Positions 1 through 6,019 of a stretch of DNA of 19,097 nucleotides are shown here, in pieces. The notes under the pieces are model-generated. The model was not told the DNA's origin. It was given only the letters and a program-made list of their open reading frames with translations, and did not search any database. Each line of letters opens with the position of its first letter. Within the stretch, counting starts at the first letter, position 1. Origin of the DNA: DATBDM01 sp036269915 (GTDB lineage: Bacteria; Actinomycetota; Thermoleophilia; Solirubrobacterales; Solirubrobacteraceae); the NCBI GenBank assembly GCA_036269915.1, contig DATBDM010000193.1, forward strand, positions 1 through 19,097, written 5' to 3'. The translations under genes and the position numbers were made by a program.

Positions 1-107
1 TCGGCTCGCTCAACGGGACGACCGTCAACGGCCGCCCCGTCGAGGTCGCGAGCCTGCGCCGCGGCGACGTCCTCACGCTGGGCGCGCTGGCCATTCGCGT
101 CCGTTGA
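1..107 (+). CDS. FHA-domain protein, C-terminal end (5' truncated by window)
   Basis: The first complete codon is at 3 and the frame stops with TGA at 105-107, giving the last 34 residues of a protein that begins outside the window. The residues GSLNGTTVNG followed by LRRGDVLTLG are the typical end of a forkhead-associated domain: the S-x-NGT-x-VNG loop and the L-x-x-GD-x-I/L-x-LG strand that precede the final beta strand. FHA domains bind phosphothreonine peptides, usually as partners of Ser/Thr kinases or as parts of secretion and signalling proteins. Since the domain lies at the extreme C-terminus, the upstream part could carry another module. What it is cannot be judged here. Confidence 0.85.
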   Translation, partial: GSLNGTTVNGRPVEVASLRRGDVLTLGALAIRVR

Positions 108-270
108 TCAGCGCGCCGGCGAGCCCGGCGATCACCCGCTCGGGCTCATCGCGCAACTGGCGCCACGTGACGCGGATCACGCGGTAGCCGGCCGCGACGA
201 GCTCGGCGTCTCGGCGGCGGTCCCGTTCGAAGGCGGCCCGCGTGCCGTGCGAGTCGAACCCGTCGACCCG
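73..270 (-). pseudogene. DUF559 / Vsr-like endonuclease-domain remnant
   Basis: Reading the minus strand from about 267 down to a TGA at 73-75 gives a run starting VDGFDSHGTRAAFERDR and continuing through AELVAAGYRVIRVTWRQL. This is the C-terminal half of the DUF559 (restriction-endonuclease-like, Vsr-related) domain common in actinobacteria. The catalytic-fold segments VDGF-x-H, R-x-AFERDR and GY-x-V-x-RVTW-x-Q are all visible. Upstream of about 270 the match stops. A neighbouring frame carries AAVNLDG, which would fit just before it, so a frameshift or short deletion probably broke the gene, and no credible N-terminal domain follows. The frame runs into the 3' end of the FHA gene on the other strand. 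I read it as a decaying relic. A divergent short gene is less likely. Confidence 0.6.
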
Positions 271-395
271 CCGTCGAGGTTGACCGCGGCGCGTGCCCGC
301 CGACGGGGCGCCGCGACGCCTCGCGTTTGCTTCGCAGGCCGGCGCCGTGGTGGCGCGGGCTCAATTGCGGCTGGGTAGGGAGCGGGCCCGGCGGG

Positions 396-481
396 CGTGT
401 GGCGCGCTTTGCCTCTGGGGCGGGCAAAAAGCGCCACGCGTGTCGCGTTGACCACCTGGTGGGTGGTGAAGTCGACACGCG
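396..481. other. Structured non-coding element with two competing stem-loops
   Basis: This lies in the roughly 320-base stretch (271-593) between the DUF559 relic and the first HD gene, where I find no convincing protein. TGGCGCGCTTTGCC (400-413) pairs with GGCAAAAAGCGCCA (423-436), apart from a 2x2 internal loop. The stem can extend outward to 396/440 with one G-T wobble. Next to it CGCGTGTCG (437-445) pairs perfectly with CGACACGCG (473-481), enclosing a smaller hairpin ACCACC (451-456) / GGTGGT (462-467). Bases 437-440 are claimed by both stems, so the two folds compete. It could be a dispersed palindromic repeat, a structured RNA on either strand, or a leader of the HD gene at 594. The sequence alone does not decide. 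Confidence 0.45.
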
Positions 482-593
482 CCCCCCGGCCAGCCGCTGG
501 GCTCGGGCTCACCATCACCTTCGCCGTCACCTGAGCCGTTCGCCGCCGAAGCCGCATTCTGCGCGCGCCAGGACAAATCGTCATGCTGTCCGC

Positions 594-1061
594 ATGGAGG
601 AGTCGGTCGCGCGCGACATCGCGCGTTCCTGCCACAGGACGCAGCGCACGCGCCACGGGTCGCCCATGTACGCGCACGTCGAGCGCGTCGCGGCCGCCGT
701 GGAGCGCGAGCTCCGGTGCGTCGCGCTCCTCCACGACGTGCTCGAGCGCTCCCCGCTCACCGGCGACGAGCTCGTCGCGCGCGGGTTGTCGCCCGACGAG
801 CGCTCGGCGCTGCTGCTGCTGACGCGCGCACCGGCGGAGAACTACACGGCCCACGTCCACCGGATCGCCGACGGAGGCGGCATCGCCGGGCGGCTGGCCC
901 GCGCCGTCAAGCTCGCGGACCTCGACGACCACCTGGCGGTCGGGGACCGGCGCGCCGGGGATCCTCCATACGCCTGGGCCAGGCGCGTGATCCGCGGCGC
1001 CCAGCGGCGGCACGGCGATGACGCGCCTTCACAGGACGATCACCGCGTCGTCGCCGTTTGA
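594..1061 (+). CDS. Small HD-domain protein, RelA/SpoT/MESH1-like (copy A)
   Basis: 155 residues. The N-terminal pattern A-R-x3-H14-x2-Q-R-x-R-x-G-x-P-x3-H28-V follows the start of the HD domain of (p)ppGpp hydrolases (Rel/SpoT, MESH1), which hydrolyse guanosine alarmones with Mn2+. H28, H47-D48 (LLHDVLER) and D109 (VKLADLDDH) form the expected metal-binding HD set. In Rel-type enzymes HD is followed by a catalytic E-D pair. Here it reads E51-R52, so the activity may differ or be lost. No synthetase or TGS/ACT domain follows, so this is a stand-alone small protein. The ATG at 594 is chosen because the conserved region begins at residue 7. The open frame extends further upstream without similarity, and no clear ribosome site is seen. 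A gap-free paralogue lies at 15534-16013. Substrate unknown. Confidence 0.7.
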   Translation: MEESVARDIARSCHRTQRTRHGSPMYAHVERVAAAVERELRCVALLHDVLERSPLTGDELVARGLSPDERSALLLLTRAPAENYTAHVHRIADGGGIAGRLARAVKLADLDDHLAVGDRRAGDPPYAWARRVIRGAQRRHGDDAPSQDDHRVVAV

Positions 1062-1098
1062 TCACGAAATAGCTGCAAATCACGCCGATCATCGCGCC

Positions 1099-3363
1099 AT
1101 GAGCGCGATCAGCAGGGCCGATCTGCACTGCCACTCGACCGCCTCCGACGTCAGCAAGCTCGGCGTCGCGCGCTCGCTGGGACTTCCGGAGTGCGCGACG
1201 CCTCCCGAGGAGGTCTACGCGCTGGCGCGCCGGCGGGGCATGGACTTCGTGACGATCACCGATCACGACTCGATCGCCGGCGTACTCGAGATCGCCGACC
1301 GGCCCGGCGTGTTCGTCTCGGAGGAGCTGACCACGCGCTTCGCCGGTGAGCCGCAGGCGGTCCACGTGCTCTGCTACGGCATCACGCCCGACGACCACGA
1401 GTGGCTGCAGGCGCACGCGCAGGACGTCGAGCTGATCGCCGCCTACCTGGCCGAGCGGGAGATCGTGAGCGCGCTCGCCCATCCCTTCTTCGCGGTCGCC
1501 GCGCCGCTCGAGCCTCGACACCGGCGACGGCTCGCCGAGCTGTTCGGCATCTGGGAGGTACGCAACGGTTCCCGCGCCCCCGAGCTCAACCAGCCCGCCG
1601 CGACCTACATCGACACCCGCGGCGGCATCGGGATCGGCGGCAGCGACGACCACGCCGGGGTGGACGTCGCCCGCACCTGGTCGCAGACCCCGGCGGCGGC
1701 GACGCCGGCCGAGTTCCTCGCGCACATCCGCGCCGGGCGGGTGACCACCGGCGGCGATCAGGGCTCCGCCGCCAAGTGGGCGCACGCCGCGGTCGCGCTC
1801 GCCATCCGCAGCCTGCCCGCGGCGGCCGCGGACGCTCGCCCGCAACCGGAGCGGGTGCTGGGGATCCTCGAGCGTCTGATGGACGAGAGCGAGGCCCGCG
1901 GCGGCGACGCGACGAGCGAGCTCGGCCCCGCGGACGCGGGCGCGCTGCTGGGCGCGTGGCTGGGCGCGGTGGCGCCCGGCATGGACGGGCACATGCTGCT
2001 GCGTGCGCTCCAGGGCGGCGGCTGCACCCACGCCGGCCTGGCGCGGCGCGCGCGCCACGTGCACGAGCGTCGCCTCCACGACGCCGTCGAGCGCACGCTC
2101 GCCGCCGCGACCTCCGGAACGCCGGGCGACTGGATCGACGCGGCGCTGCAGGTCTTCGACGCCTGCGTGCCGGTCATCCCGTACCTGCCGGCGACCGCGT
2201 TCCTCGCGCGCGAGACCGTCCGGCTGTCCGCCCGCACGTCCGGCCCCTCGCGGATCGCGGTCATCGCGGACGGGATCGGCGAGATGCACGGGGTGACGCG
2301 CGCGGTGCAGAAGATCCGCGAGCTCGGGGTGCCCGGGTTCGAGGTGGAGGTGCTCGGGACCGATGCCGGCGTCGACCGGCGCCTGCCCGCCGTCATCGAC
2401 GCCGCCGTCCCGTTCGGCGAAGGGCTGCGCCTCGGGGTGCCGGGACTGCCGTGCGTGATCAACGCGCTCGTCGAGGGCGGCTTCGACCTGGTGCACGTCT
2501 GCGCGCCGGGACCGGCCGGGGTCACGGCGCTGCTCGCCGCCCGCTTCCTCGGCCTCCCGGTGGCCGGCGCCTACCACACCGAGCTCGCGGCGTACGCGGG
2601 CATCCGCACCGGAGACGCCGCACTCGGGCGCAACGTCGCGGCCGCGATCGGGGCGTTCTACGCCCAGTGCCGCGTGGTGCTCTCGCCGTCGGCCGCCTCG
2701 GACCTGCGGCTGGGCGAGCTGGGGATCGCCGCCGAGCGCATCGCGCGCTGGGACCGCGGCGTCGACGCCGACGGCTTCTCGGCCCCGCGGCGCGCGCGCC
2801 CGGAGGACGGCCGCATCGACGTCCTCTACGCGGGCCGCCTCACGCGCGAGAAGGGGACCGGCCTGCTCGTCGAGACCATCGAGCTCGCGCGGGCGCGCGA
2901 CCCGCGGATCCAGCTGCTGCTCGCGGGCGCCGGCCCGGAGGAGCCTGCGATCCGCGCGCGACTCGGCGACGCGGTCTGCTGCCTGGGCTGGCTCGAGGCC
3001 GACGAGCTGGCCGCCGCCTACGCGTCGGCAGACGCCTTCCTGTTCTGCTCGCAGACGGACACGTTCGGCCAGGTGATCCTCGAGGCCCAGGCCTCCGCGT
3101 TGCCCGTTCTGGCCGTCGACGCGGGCGGTCCCGCCGAGCTGATCGAGGACGGTCGCACCGGGCTTCTGCGCCCGCCGGCCGCCGAGGCGCTGGCCGACGC
3201 GCTGGTCGCGCTGGCCGCCGACCCGGTCCGCCGCGGGGCGCTCGGCCGGGCCGCGCGGGCGGCGGTGCGCGACCGCTCCTGGGACGCCTCGCTGGCCCGG
3301 TTGGCCGCGGGCTGGTCGCGCGCGCTGGGCGACGACGGCGCCATGACACGGCGCGCGGCCTGA
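1099..3363 (+). CDS. PHP-domain phosphoesterase / GT4 glycosyltransferase fusion
   Basis: 754 residues in two enzymatic parts. Residues 1-230 form a PHP metallo-phosphoesterase domain with its metal ligands in order: H10-C-H12, TDHDS (D55, H56), ALAHPF (H128) and GGSDDHAG (D183, H185). A helical linker spans about 240-380. Residues 383-750 form a GT-B, GT4-family glycosyltransferase: an N-terminal Rossmann half from PSRIAVIAD, then a nucleotide-sugar half with LYAGRLTREKG and TDTFGQVILEA, the D654-x7-E662 form of the EX7E motif. This form resembles mannosyl- or glucosyltransferases acting on lipids or polyols. A cytoplasmic enzyme that transfers a sugar and removes a phosphate in one glycolipid or glycoside pathway is plausible, but the substrate is inferred. 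The start at 1099 sits just before the PHP domain. The 37 bases upstream are unusually AT-rich and show no clear ribosome site. Confidence 0.85.
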   Translation: MSAISRADLHCHSTASDVSKLGVARSLGLPECATPPEEVYALARRRGMDFVTITDHDSIAGVLEIADRPGVFVSEELTTRFAGEPQAVHVLCYGITPDDHEWLQAHAQDVELIAAYLAEREIVSALAHPFFAVAAPLEPRHRRRLAELFGIWEVRNGSRAPELNQPAATYIDTRGGIGIGGSDDHAGVDVARTWSQTPAAATPAEFLAHIRAGRVTTGGDQGSAAKWAHAAVALAIRSLPAAAADARPQPERVLGILERLMDESEARGGDATSELGPADAGALLGAWLGAVAPGMDGHMLLRALQGGGCTHAGLARRARHVHERRLHDAVERTLAAATSGTPGDWIDAALQVFDACVPVIPYLPATAFLARETVRLSARTSGPSRIAVIADGIGEMHGVTRAVQKIRELGVPGFEVEVLGTDAGVDRRLPAVIDAAVPFGEGLRLGVPGLPCVINALVEGGFDLVHVCAPGPAGVTALLAARFLGLPVAGAYHTELAAYAGIRTGDAALGRNVAAAIGAFYAQCRVVLSPSAASDLRLGELGIAAERIARWDRGVDADGFSAPRRARPEDGRIDVLYAGRLTREKGTGLLVETIELARARDPRIQLLLAGAGPEEPAIRARLGDAVCCLGWLEADELAAAYASADAFLFCSQTDTFGQVILEAQASALPVLAVDAGGPAELIEDGRTGLLRPPAAEALADALVALAADPVRRGALGRAARAAVRDRSWDASLARLAAGWSRALGDDGAMTRRAA

Positions 3364-3372
3364 GCCGGCCGG

Positions 3373-3834
3373 TCAGCTGCGGGTCCGGCCCGCGCGGATC
3401 ATCTCGAGCGCCTGCTCCACGCGGCGTTCGCGGGTCTCCTCGCGCTTGGCCTCCTCGACCCAGCGCGCGAACTCCTTGCGGTGGGTGAAGGCGAGGCCGT
3501 CGAAGCGGGCCTTGGCCTCGGGATCGGCGGCCAGCGCGGTCGCGAGCGCGGGCGGCACCTCGACCTCGCGCGGAGCGCTGTCGAGCTCGAGCCGCAGGTC
3601 GACGACGTCGCCCGCCTCCACGCCGGCCCGCTCGCGCACCTCGCGCCGCATGCCGAGCAGGAACTCGCCGCCCATCCGCGCCACGCTCAACCGGAACGGA
3701 TGCCCGTTGATGGTCGCGACCACGGGGAAGCGCTTGGCGCCCTCCCCCACGGTCGCGACCTGCTCGTCGTCGAGGATGAACGCGGCCGCGGGCCCGCGCG
3801 GGACGAGCGTGGCGGAGATGTGCAGCGATCCCAT
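3373..3834 (-). CDS. DUF1905 / YdeI-OmdA family protein
   Basis: 153 residues with the standard two-part layout. An N-terminal DUF1905 barrel covers about 1-85: AAFILDDEQV, then FPVVATINGHPFR, GGEFLLGMRREVRERAGV and GDVVDLRLELD. A C-terminal YdeI/OmdA 'bacteriocin-protection' helical motif covers about 90-150: EVEVPPALATAL, DPEAKARFDGLAFTHRKEF and EEAKREETRERRVEQALEMI. These proteins are cytoplasmic, widespread in soil bacteria and of uncertain biochemical role. The name derives from a Salmonella OmpD-associated homologue. The ATG at 3834 lies two bases after the stop of the VOC gene, so the two are very probably one transcript with coupled translation. The stop at 3373 is only 9 bases from the convergent stop of the glycosyltransferase fusion. 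Confidence 0.88.
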   Translation of the reverse strand: MGSLHISATLVPRGPAAAFILDDEQVATVGEGAKRFPVVATINGHPFRLSVARMGGEFLLGMRREVRERAGVEAGDVVDLRLELDSAPREVEVPPALATALAADPEAKARFDGLAFTHRKEFARWVEEAKREETRERRVEQALEMIRAGRTRS

Positions 3835-3836
3835 GC

Positions 3837-4229
3837 TCAGGGGGCTTCGACGACCATCAGGGTGTTCCCCTCGGGATCGCGGAACCAGAACATCGGCGGG
3901 ACGGGCTCGCCCATACGGCTGACCTCGTCGTCGACGTCGACGCCCTTGCCGCGCAGCTCGGCGTGGAGCGAGTCGACGTCGGCGGACTGCAGGGCGATGC
4001 CGGTCTGGACGTTGCCGGAGGAGCCGCCGGGCGGCGGCGGGGCGATCGCGATCGTGGTCTCGGCGCCCTCGGGCGCGACCTCGACCCAGCGGTAGGCGCC
4101 GCCGAACGGCACGTCGACGCGCTTCTCGAAGCCGAGCGTTCCGACGTAGAACTCGATCTGGCGATCGACGTCCGCGACCGGGACGATGACGGTGCCGATG
4201 CGCGGGATGCGGGTGGTGGTGCTGCTCAC
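3837..4229 (-). CDS. VOC-family (glyoxalase/bleomycin-resistance fold) protein
   Basis: 130 residues from a GTG start. It has paired beta-alpha-beta-beta-beta modules typical of the vicinal oxygen chelate superfamily: GTVIVPVADVDRQIEFYVGTLGFE at the N-terminus, a middle WVEVAPEGAETTIAIAPP strand pair, then a second module with GIALQSADVDSLHAELRGKGV and the closing FWFRDPEGNTLMVVEAP. This arrangement matches the many single-domain 'glyoxalase-like' proteins. Whether it acts as an enzyme or a binding protein cannot be told. GTG 4229 is preferred over the in-frame ATG at 4256 because a perfect AGGAGG precedes it by five bases. First gene of a two-gene operon with the YdeI-like gene. Confidence 0.9.
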   Translation of the reverse strand: MSSTTTRIPRIGTVIVPVADVDRQIEFYVGTLGFEKRVDVPFGGAYRWVEVAPEGAETTIAIAPPPPGGSSGNVQTGIALQSADVDSLHAELRGKGVDVDDEVSRMGEPVPPMFWFRDPEGNTLMVVEAP

Positions 4230-4234
4230 TACGG

Positions 4235-4240
4235 CCTCCT
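4235..4240 (-). promoter_or_regulatory. Ribosome binding site AGGAGG for the VOC gene
   Basis: The minus strand reads AGGAGG at 4240-4235, followed by the five bases CCGTA and then GTG at 4229. This consensus Shine-Dalgarno site fixes the start of the VOC gene at the GTG instead of the longer in-frame ATG at 4256. Confidence 0.85.
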
Positions 4241-4335
4241 GGGATTGCGTTGGCATCAGCTGAGACCCGGACCTGACACGAAACTCATCGCCGCGCTCCT
4301 TGACGGTCGCGAGGTGGGTTTGGGAGCGTCGGCGG

Positions 4336-5190
4336 ATGCGCCGACGCCCTACGGTCCTCGTCCTTGTCATCGTCCTCGCCGCCCTCGTCGCCTCCACCGG
4401 AGGCGCCTCGGCGCAGTCGCCGCCCCGCTGTCCTGCTGCATTCACGGTCCTGCACGACGATTCCGTGGGAAGCCTGAAGATCCCGGCCGGGGCCTACTTC
4501 CTGCGCACCACGCGGCTCTCGTGCGCAAGCGCGTCGGCGCTGCTCGGCCGCTTCCTCGACGACTTCGACGGGATCCTGCCGGGCGGCTGGGTCATCGCGC
4601 GAACCGGCCGGGGGTTCGTCGACGGGTCGACCGGTTCGTCGTTCTCACTGGTGACCGCCGGCCCCCAGCCGCCGTCTGGCGGGCGCTGCCCGGGAACGTT
4701 CACCGTCGAGCACGACGACCGCATCGGGGCGCTGAGCCTGCCCGCCGGCCGCTACGCGATCACCGCCCGCGGGCTGTCCTGCGGCGCGGCCGCGAACCGC
4801 TTCGCGTTCTTCCTCTTCCACGACTTCGCGGGCACGCTCCCGGCCGGCTGGCGGATGAACGTCGCCCAGGGGCGGTTCACGCGCGGCTCGAGCTCGTTCA
4901 GCGTCAAGCGCGTCGGCCGCAGCTCCGGCGGCGGCGGCGTGCACCCGAACCTGGCGATCACCTGCCCAGGCACCGTGCGACTCGCATCCGGGACCTCGAT
5001 CGGCTCGCTCGTCCTGCCCGCGGGGCGCTACTACGTCAACGTCTTCAGCAACCTCGGCTGCCCCGCGGCCAAGCGGCGCTTCGAGCGCTTCGCGGCGCGC
5101 GGCGCGCTCCCACCCGAGTGGACGGTGCAGGCCGACACCGGCACGTTCCTGCGGGGCAACGAGGGATTCCAGGTCGAACCCGCCGCTTGA
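4336..5190 (+). CDS. Exported protein made of three tandem copies of a ~75-residue module
   Basis: 284 residues. After the basic start MRRRP comes a hydrophobic stretch VLVLVIVLAALVA ending near ASA-Q27, a clear Sec signal peptide. The mature part repeats one module three times, beginning at C32, C118 and C210. The shared pattern is C-P-x-x-F/V-T/R-V/L, then I/V-G-x-L-x-x-PAG-x-Y, then L-S/G-C, a helix with F-x-x-F, then LP-x-GW/EW, then G-x-F-x-x-G. Each copy carries a conserved cysteine pair, probably a disulfide, as expected outside the cytoplasm. A glycine-rich linker (SSGGGG) separates copies two and three. I recognise no named family, and the ATG at 4336 is placed just before the signal peptide. 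The stop codon overlaps the -35 element of the next operon. Function unknown; an extracellular binding role is only a guess. Confidence 0.75.
   Translation: MRRRPTVLVLVIVLAALVASTGGASAQSPPRCPAAFTVLHDDSVGSLKIPAGAYFLRTTRLSCASASALLGRFLDDFDGILPGGWVIARTGRGFVDGSTGSSFSLVTAGPQPPSGGRCPGTFTVEHDDRIGALSLPAGRYAITARGLSCGAAANRFAFFLFHDFAGTLPAGWRMNVAQGRFTRGSSSFSVKRVGRSSGGGGVHPNLAITCPGTVRLASGTSIGSLVLPAGRYYVNVFSNLGCPAAKRRFERFAARGALPPEWTVQADTGTFLRGNEGFQVEPAA
4429..5187 (+). repeat. Three-fold intragenic protein-module repeat
   Basis: Copies run roughly 4429-4660, 4687-4912 and 4963-5187. They share the Cys-Pro start, PAG-x-Y, a second cysteine, and a closing LP-x-x-W ... G-x-F-x-x-G block. The first two are closest to each other (both have HDD and FL-x-DF or FHDF). 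The third is more diverged. The repeat is evident at protein level. I did not find long identical DNA stretches, so the duplication looks old. Confidence 0.8.
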
Positions 5191-5215
5191 CTTTCCCACC
5201 AGGAAAGCCTAGCGT
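5187..5215 (+). promoter_or_regulatory. Predicted promoter of the membrane protein/regulator operon
   Basis: TTGACT (5187-5192) is followed after 17 bases by TAGCGT (5210-5215), a good fit to the actinobacterial housekeeping pattern TTGAC-N17-TAnnnT. The -35 element overlaps the TGA stop of the preceding gene. Operator 1 fills the spacer, and operator 2 begins at the end of the -10 and covers the expected start point at about 5221-5223. Confidence 0.6.
5191..5207. promoter_or_regulatory. Operator 1, palindrome CTTTCC-N5-GGAAAG
   Basis: Perfect six-base arms CTTTCC and GGAAAG around CACCA. The arms and spacing are the same as in operator 2, 28 bases further on centre to centre. It lies between the -35 and -10 elements, where a bound repressor would exclude RNA polymerase. 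The likely binder is the winged-helix protein at 5714-6019. Confidence 0.7.
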
Positions 5216-5239
5216 TCACTTTCCAACCTGGAAAGTGAA
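5215..5239. promoter_or_regulatory. Operator 2, perfect 11-bp-arm palindrome
   Basis: TTCACTTTCCA and TGGAAAGTGAA are perfect reverse complements separated by ACC, making a 25-base dyad that contains the CTTTCC-N5-GGAAAG core. It covers the expected transcription start and its right arm overlaps the ribosome site GAAGGA (5237-5242). The same site could therefore also fold in the mRNA leader. Confidence 0.75.
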
Positions 5240-5249
5240 GGACACGGCG

Positions 5250-5717
5250 ATGGAACACGACACGACGCAGCTCGAGGCCCGCAACGCGCTCGACGCGATC
5301 GAGCGGGGCCGCCGGCGCGTGATCGACGAGATCGACATGCCCCGCTGGTACTGGTGGGAGCTCGCGCTCGGCTGGATCGCGCTCGGCTACGTGACCGACC
5401 TCGATCACCCCTGGGTCACGGCGGCGGCGACGCTCGCCTTCGGCGCGATCCACGCGAGCGTCGCGCCGCGCGTGATCGATGGCCGCCACCGGACCGGACA
5501 GCTCAGCGTGCGGCGCGACGTCGCGGGACGACGCCTGCCGCGGCTGGTCATCGGTGCGCTGCTCGGCCTGGCGCTGGTGACGATCGCGGGCGCGCTGGCG
5601 GCGAACGCGGACGGCGCGCGCCACCCCGTCACGATCGCAAGCGTGCTCGTGGCGGTGATGCTCGTGCTCGGCGGACCCCAGCTCGTGGCGGCCTACCGGC
5701 GCCGCGCGGTGGCATGA
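5250..5717 (+). CDS. Four-helix membrane protein, partner of the winged-helix regulator
   Basis: 155 residues. The N-terminal 30 residues are charged and probably helical and cytoplasmic (EARNALDAIERGRRRVIDEI). Then come aromatic-rich YWWELALGWIALGYV, AAATLAFGAIHASVA, LVIGALLGLALVTIAGALAA and IASVLVAVMLVLGGPQLVAAY, four likely transmembrane segments, with a basic RRRAVA end. I do not recognise a named family. The ATG at 5250 has GAAGGA seven bases upstream. It is the first gene behind the double-operator promoter, and its stop overlaps the next start (ATGA), so it and the regulator are made together. Small membrane proteins are often paired with regulators of this winged-helix type, but the signal sensed or transported here is unknown. 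Confidence 0.8.
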   Translation: MEHDTTQLEARNALDAIERGRRRVIDEIDMPRWYWWELALGWIALGYVTDLDHPWVTAAATLAFGAIHASVAPRVIDGRHRTGQLSVRRDVAGRRLPRLVIGALLGLALVTIAGALAANADGARHPVTIASVLVAVMLVLGGPQLVAAYRRRAVA

Positions 5718-6019
5718 GCGCCGCCCGCTTCGACGAGCTCATCCACCCGAGCACGCGCCTGTCGATCGTCTCGCTGCTCGCCGCCGCCGACTGGGTGGAG
5801 TTCGCCTTCGTGCGCGATCAGCTCGGGCTGTCGGACTCCGCGTTGTCCAAGCAGCTCTCGACGCTCGAGGAGGCCGGCTACGTGGCGATCGAACGCCTCC
5901 TGAGCGACCGGCGGCGGCGCGTGCGCGCACGGCTCACGCCCGCCGGCCGCGCGGCGTTCGAGGGCCACGTCGCCGCGCTGCGGGGGATCCTCGAGGGATC
6001 GGTGCCATCCTTGCCGTGA
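5714..6019 (+). CDS. Winged-helix transcriptional regulator (ArsR/MarR-like, HTH_34 type)
   Basis: 101 residues: a single winged helix-turn-helix domain. The order is HPSTRLSIVSLLAA, then FVRDQLGLSDSALSKQLSTLEEAGYV (turn and recognition helix), the wing RLLSDRRRRVRARLTPAGRAAF, and a C-terminal helix for dimerisation. This is the layout of the compact PF13601-type regulators. No metal-binding cysteines or ligand domain are visible. It overlaps the membrane-protein stop by four bases and is followed at once by the DUF1348 gene, whose start overlaps its own stop. The two matching palindromes in the operon promoter are the obvious candidate targets, which suggests negative autoregulation. That link is inferred from position. 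Confidence 0.88.
   Translation: MSAARFDELIHPSTRLSIVSLLAAADWVEFAFVRDQLGLSDSALSKQLSTLEEAGYVAIERLLSDRRRRVRARLTPAGRAAFEGHVAALRGILEGSVPSLP

Noticed and set aside
327..593. N-terminal extension of the first HD protein
   Set aside because: It has no resemblance to the paralogue at 15534, whose protein begins exactly where copy A aligns from ATG 594. The region is strongly palindromic non-coding DNA.
907..2577. 556-codon open frame on the minus strand
   Set aside because: It lies opposite the PHP-GT gene, is dominated by Arg/Gly/Asp/Val typical of antisense frames in GC-rich DNA, and shows no domain motif.
4230..4335. Promoters in the VOC/triple-repeat divergent gap
   Set aside because: A TTGACG occurs near 4299, but no -10 at proper spacing could be seen, so no promoter is called.
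3963..5717. Long plus-strand frame ending as the membrane protein
   Set aside because: It crosses the minus-strand VOC gene and is out of frame with the triple-repeat protein. The start at 5250 has a ribosome site and directly follows the promoter.
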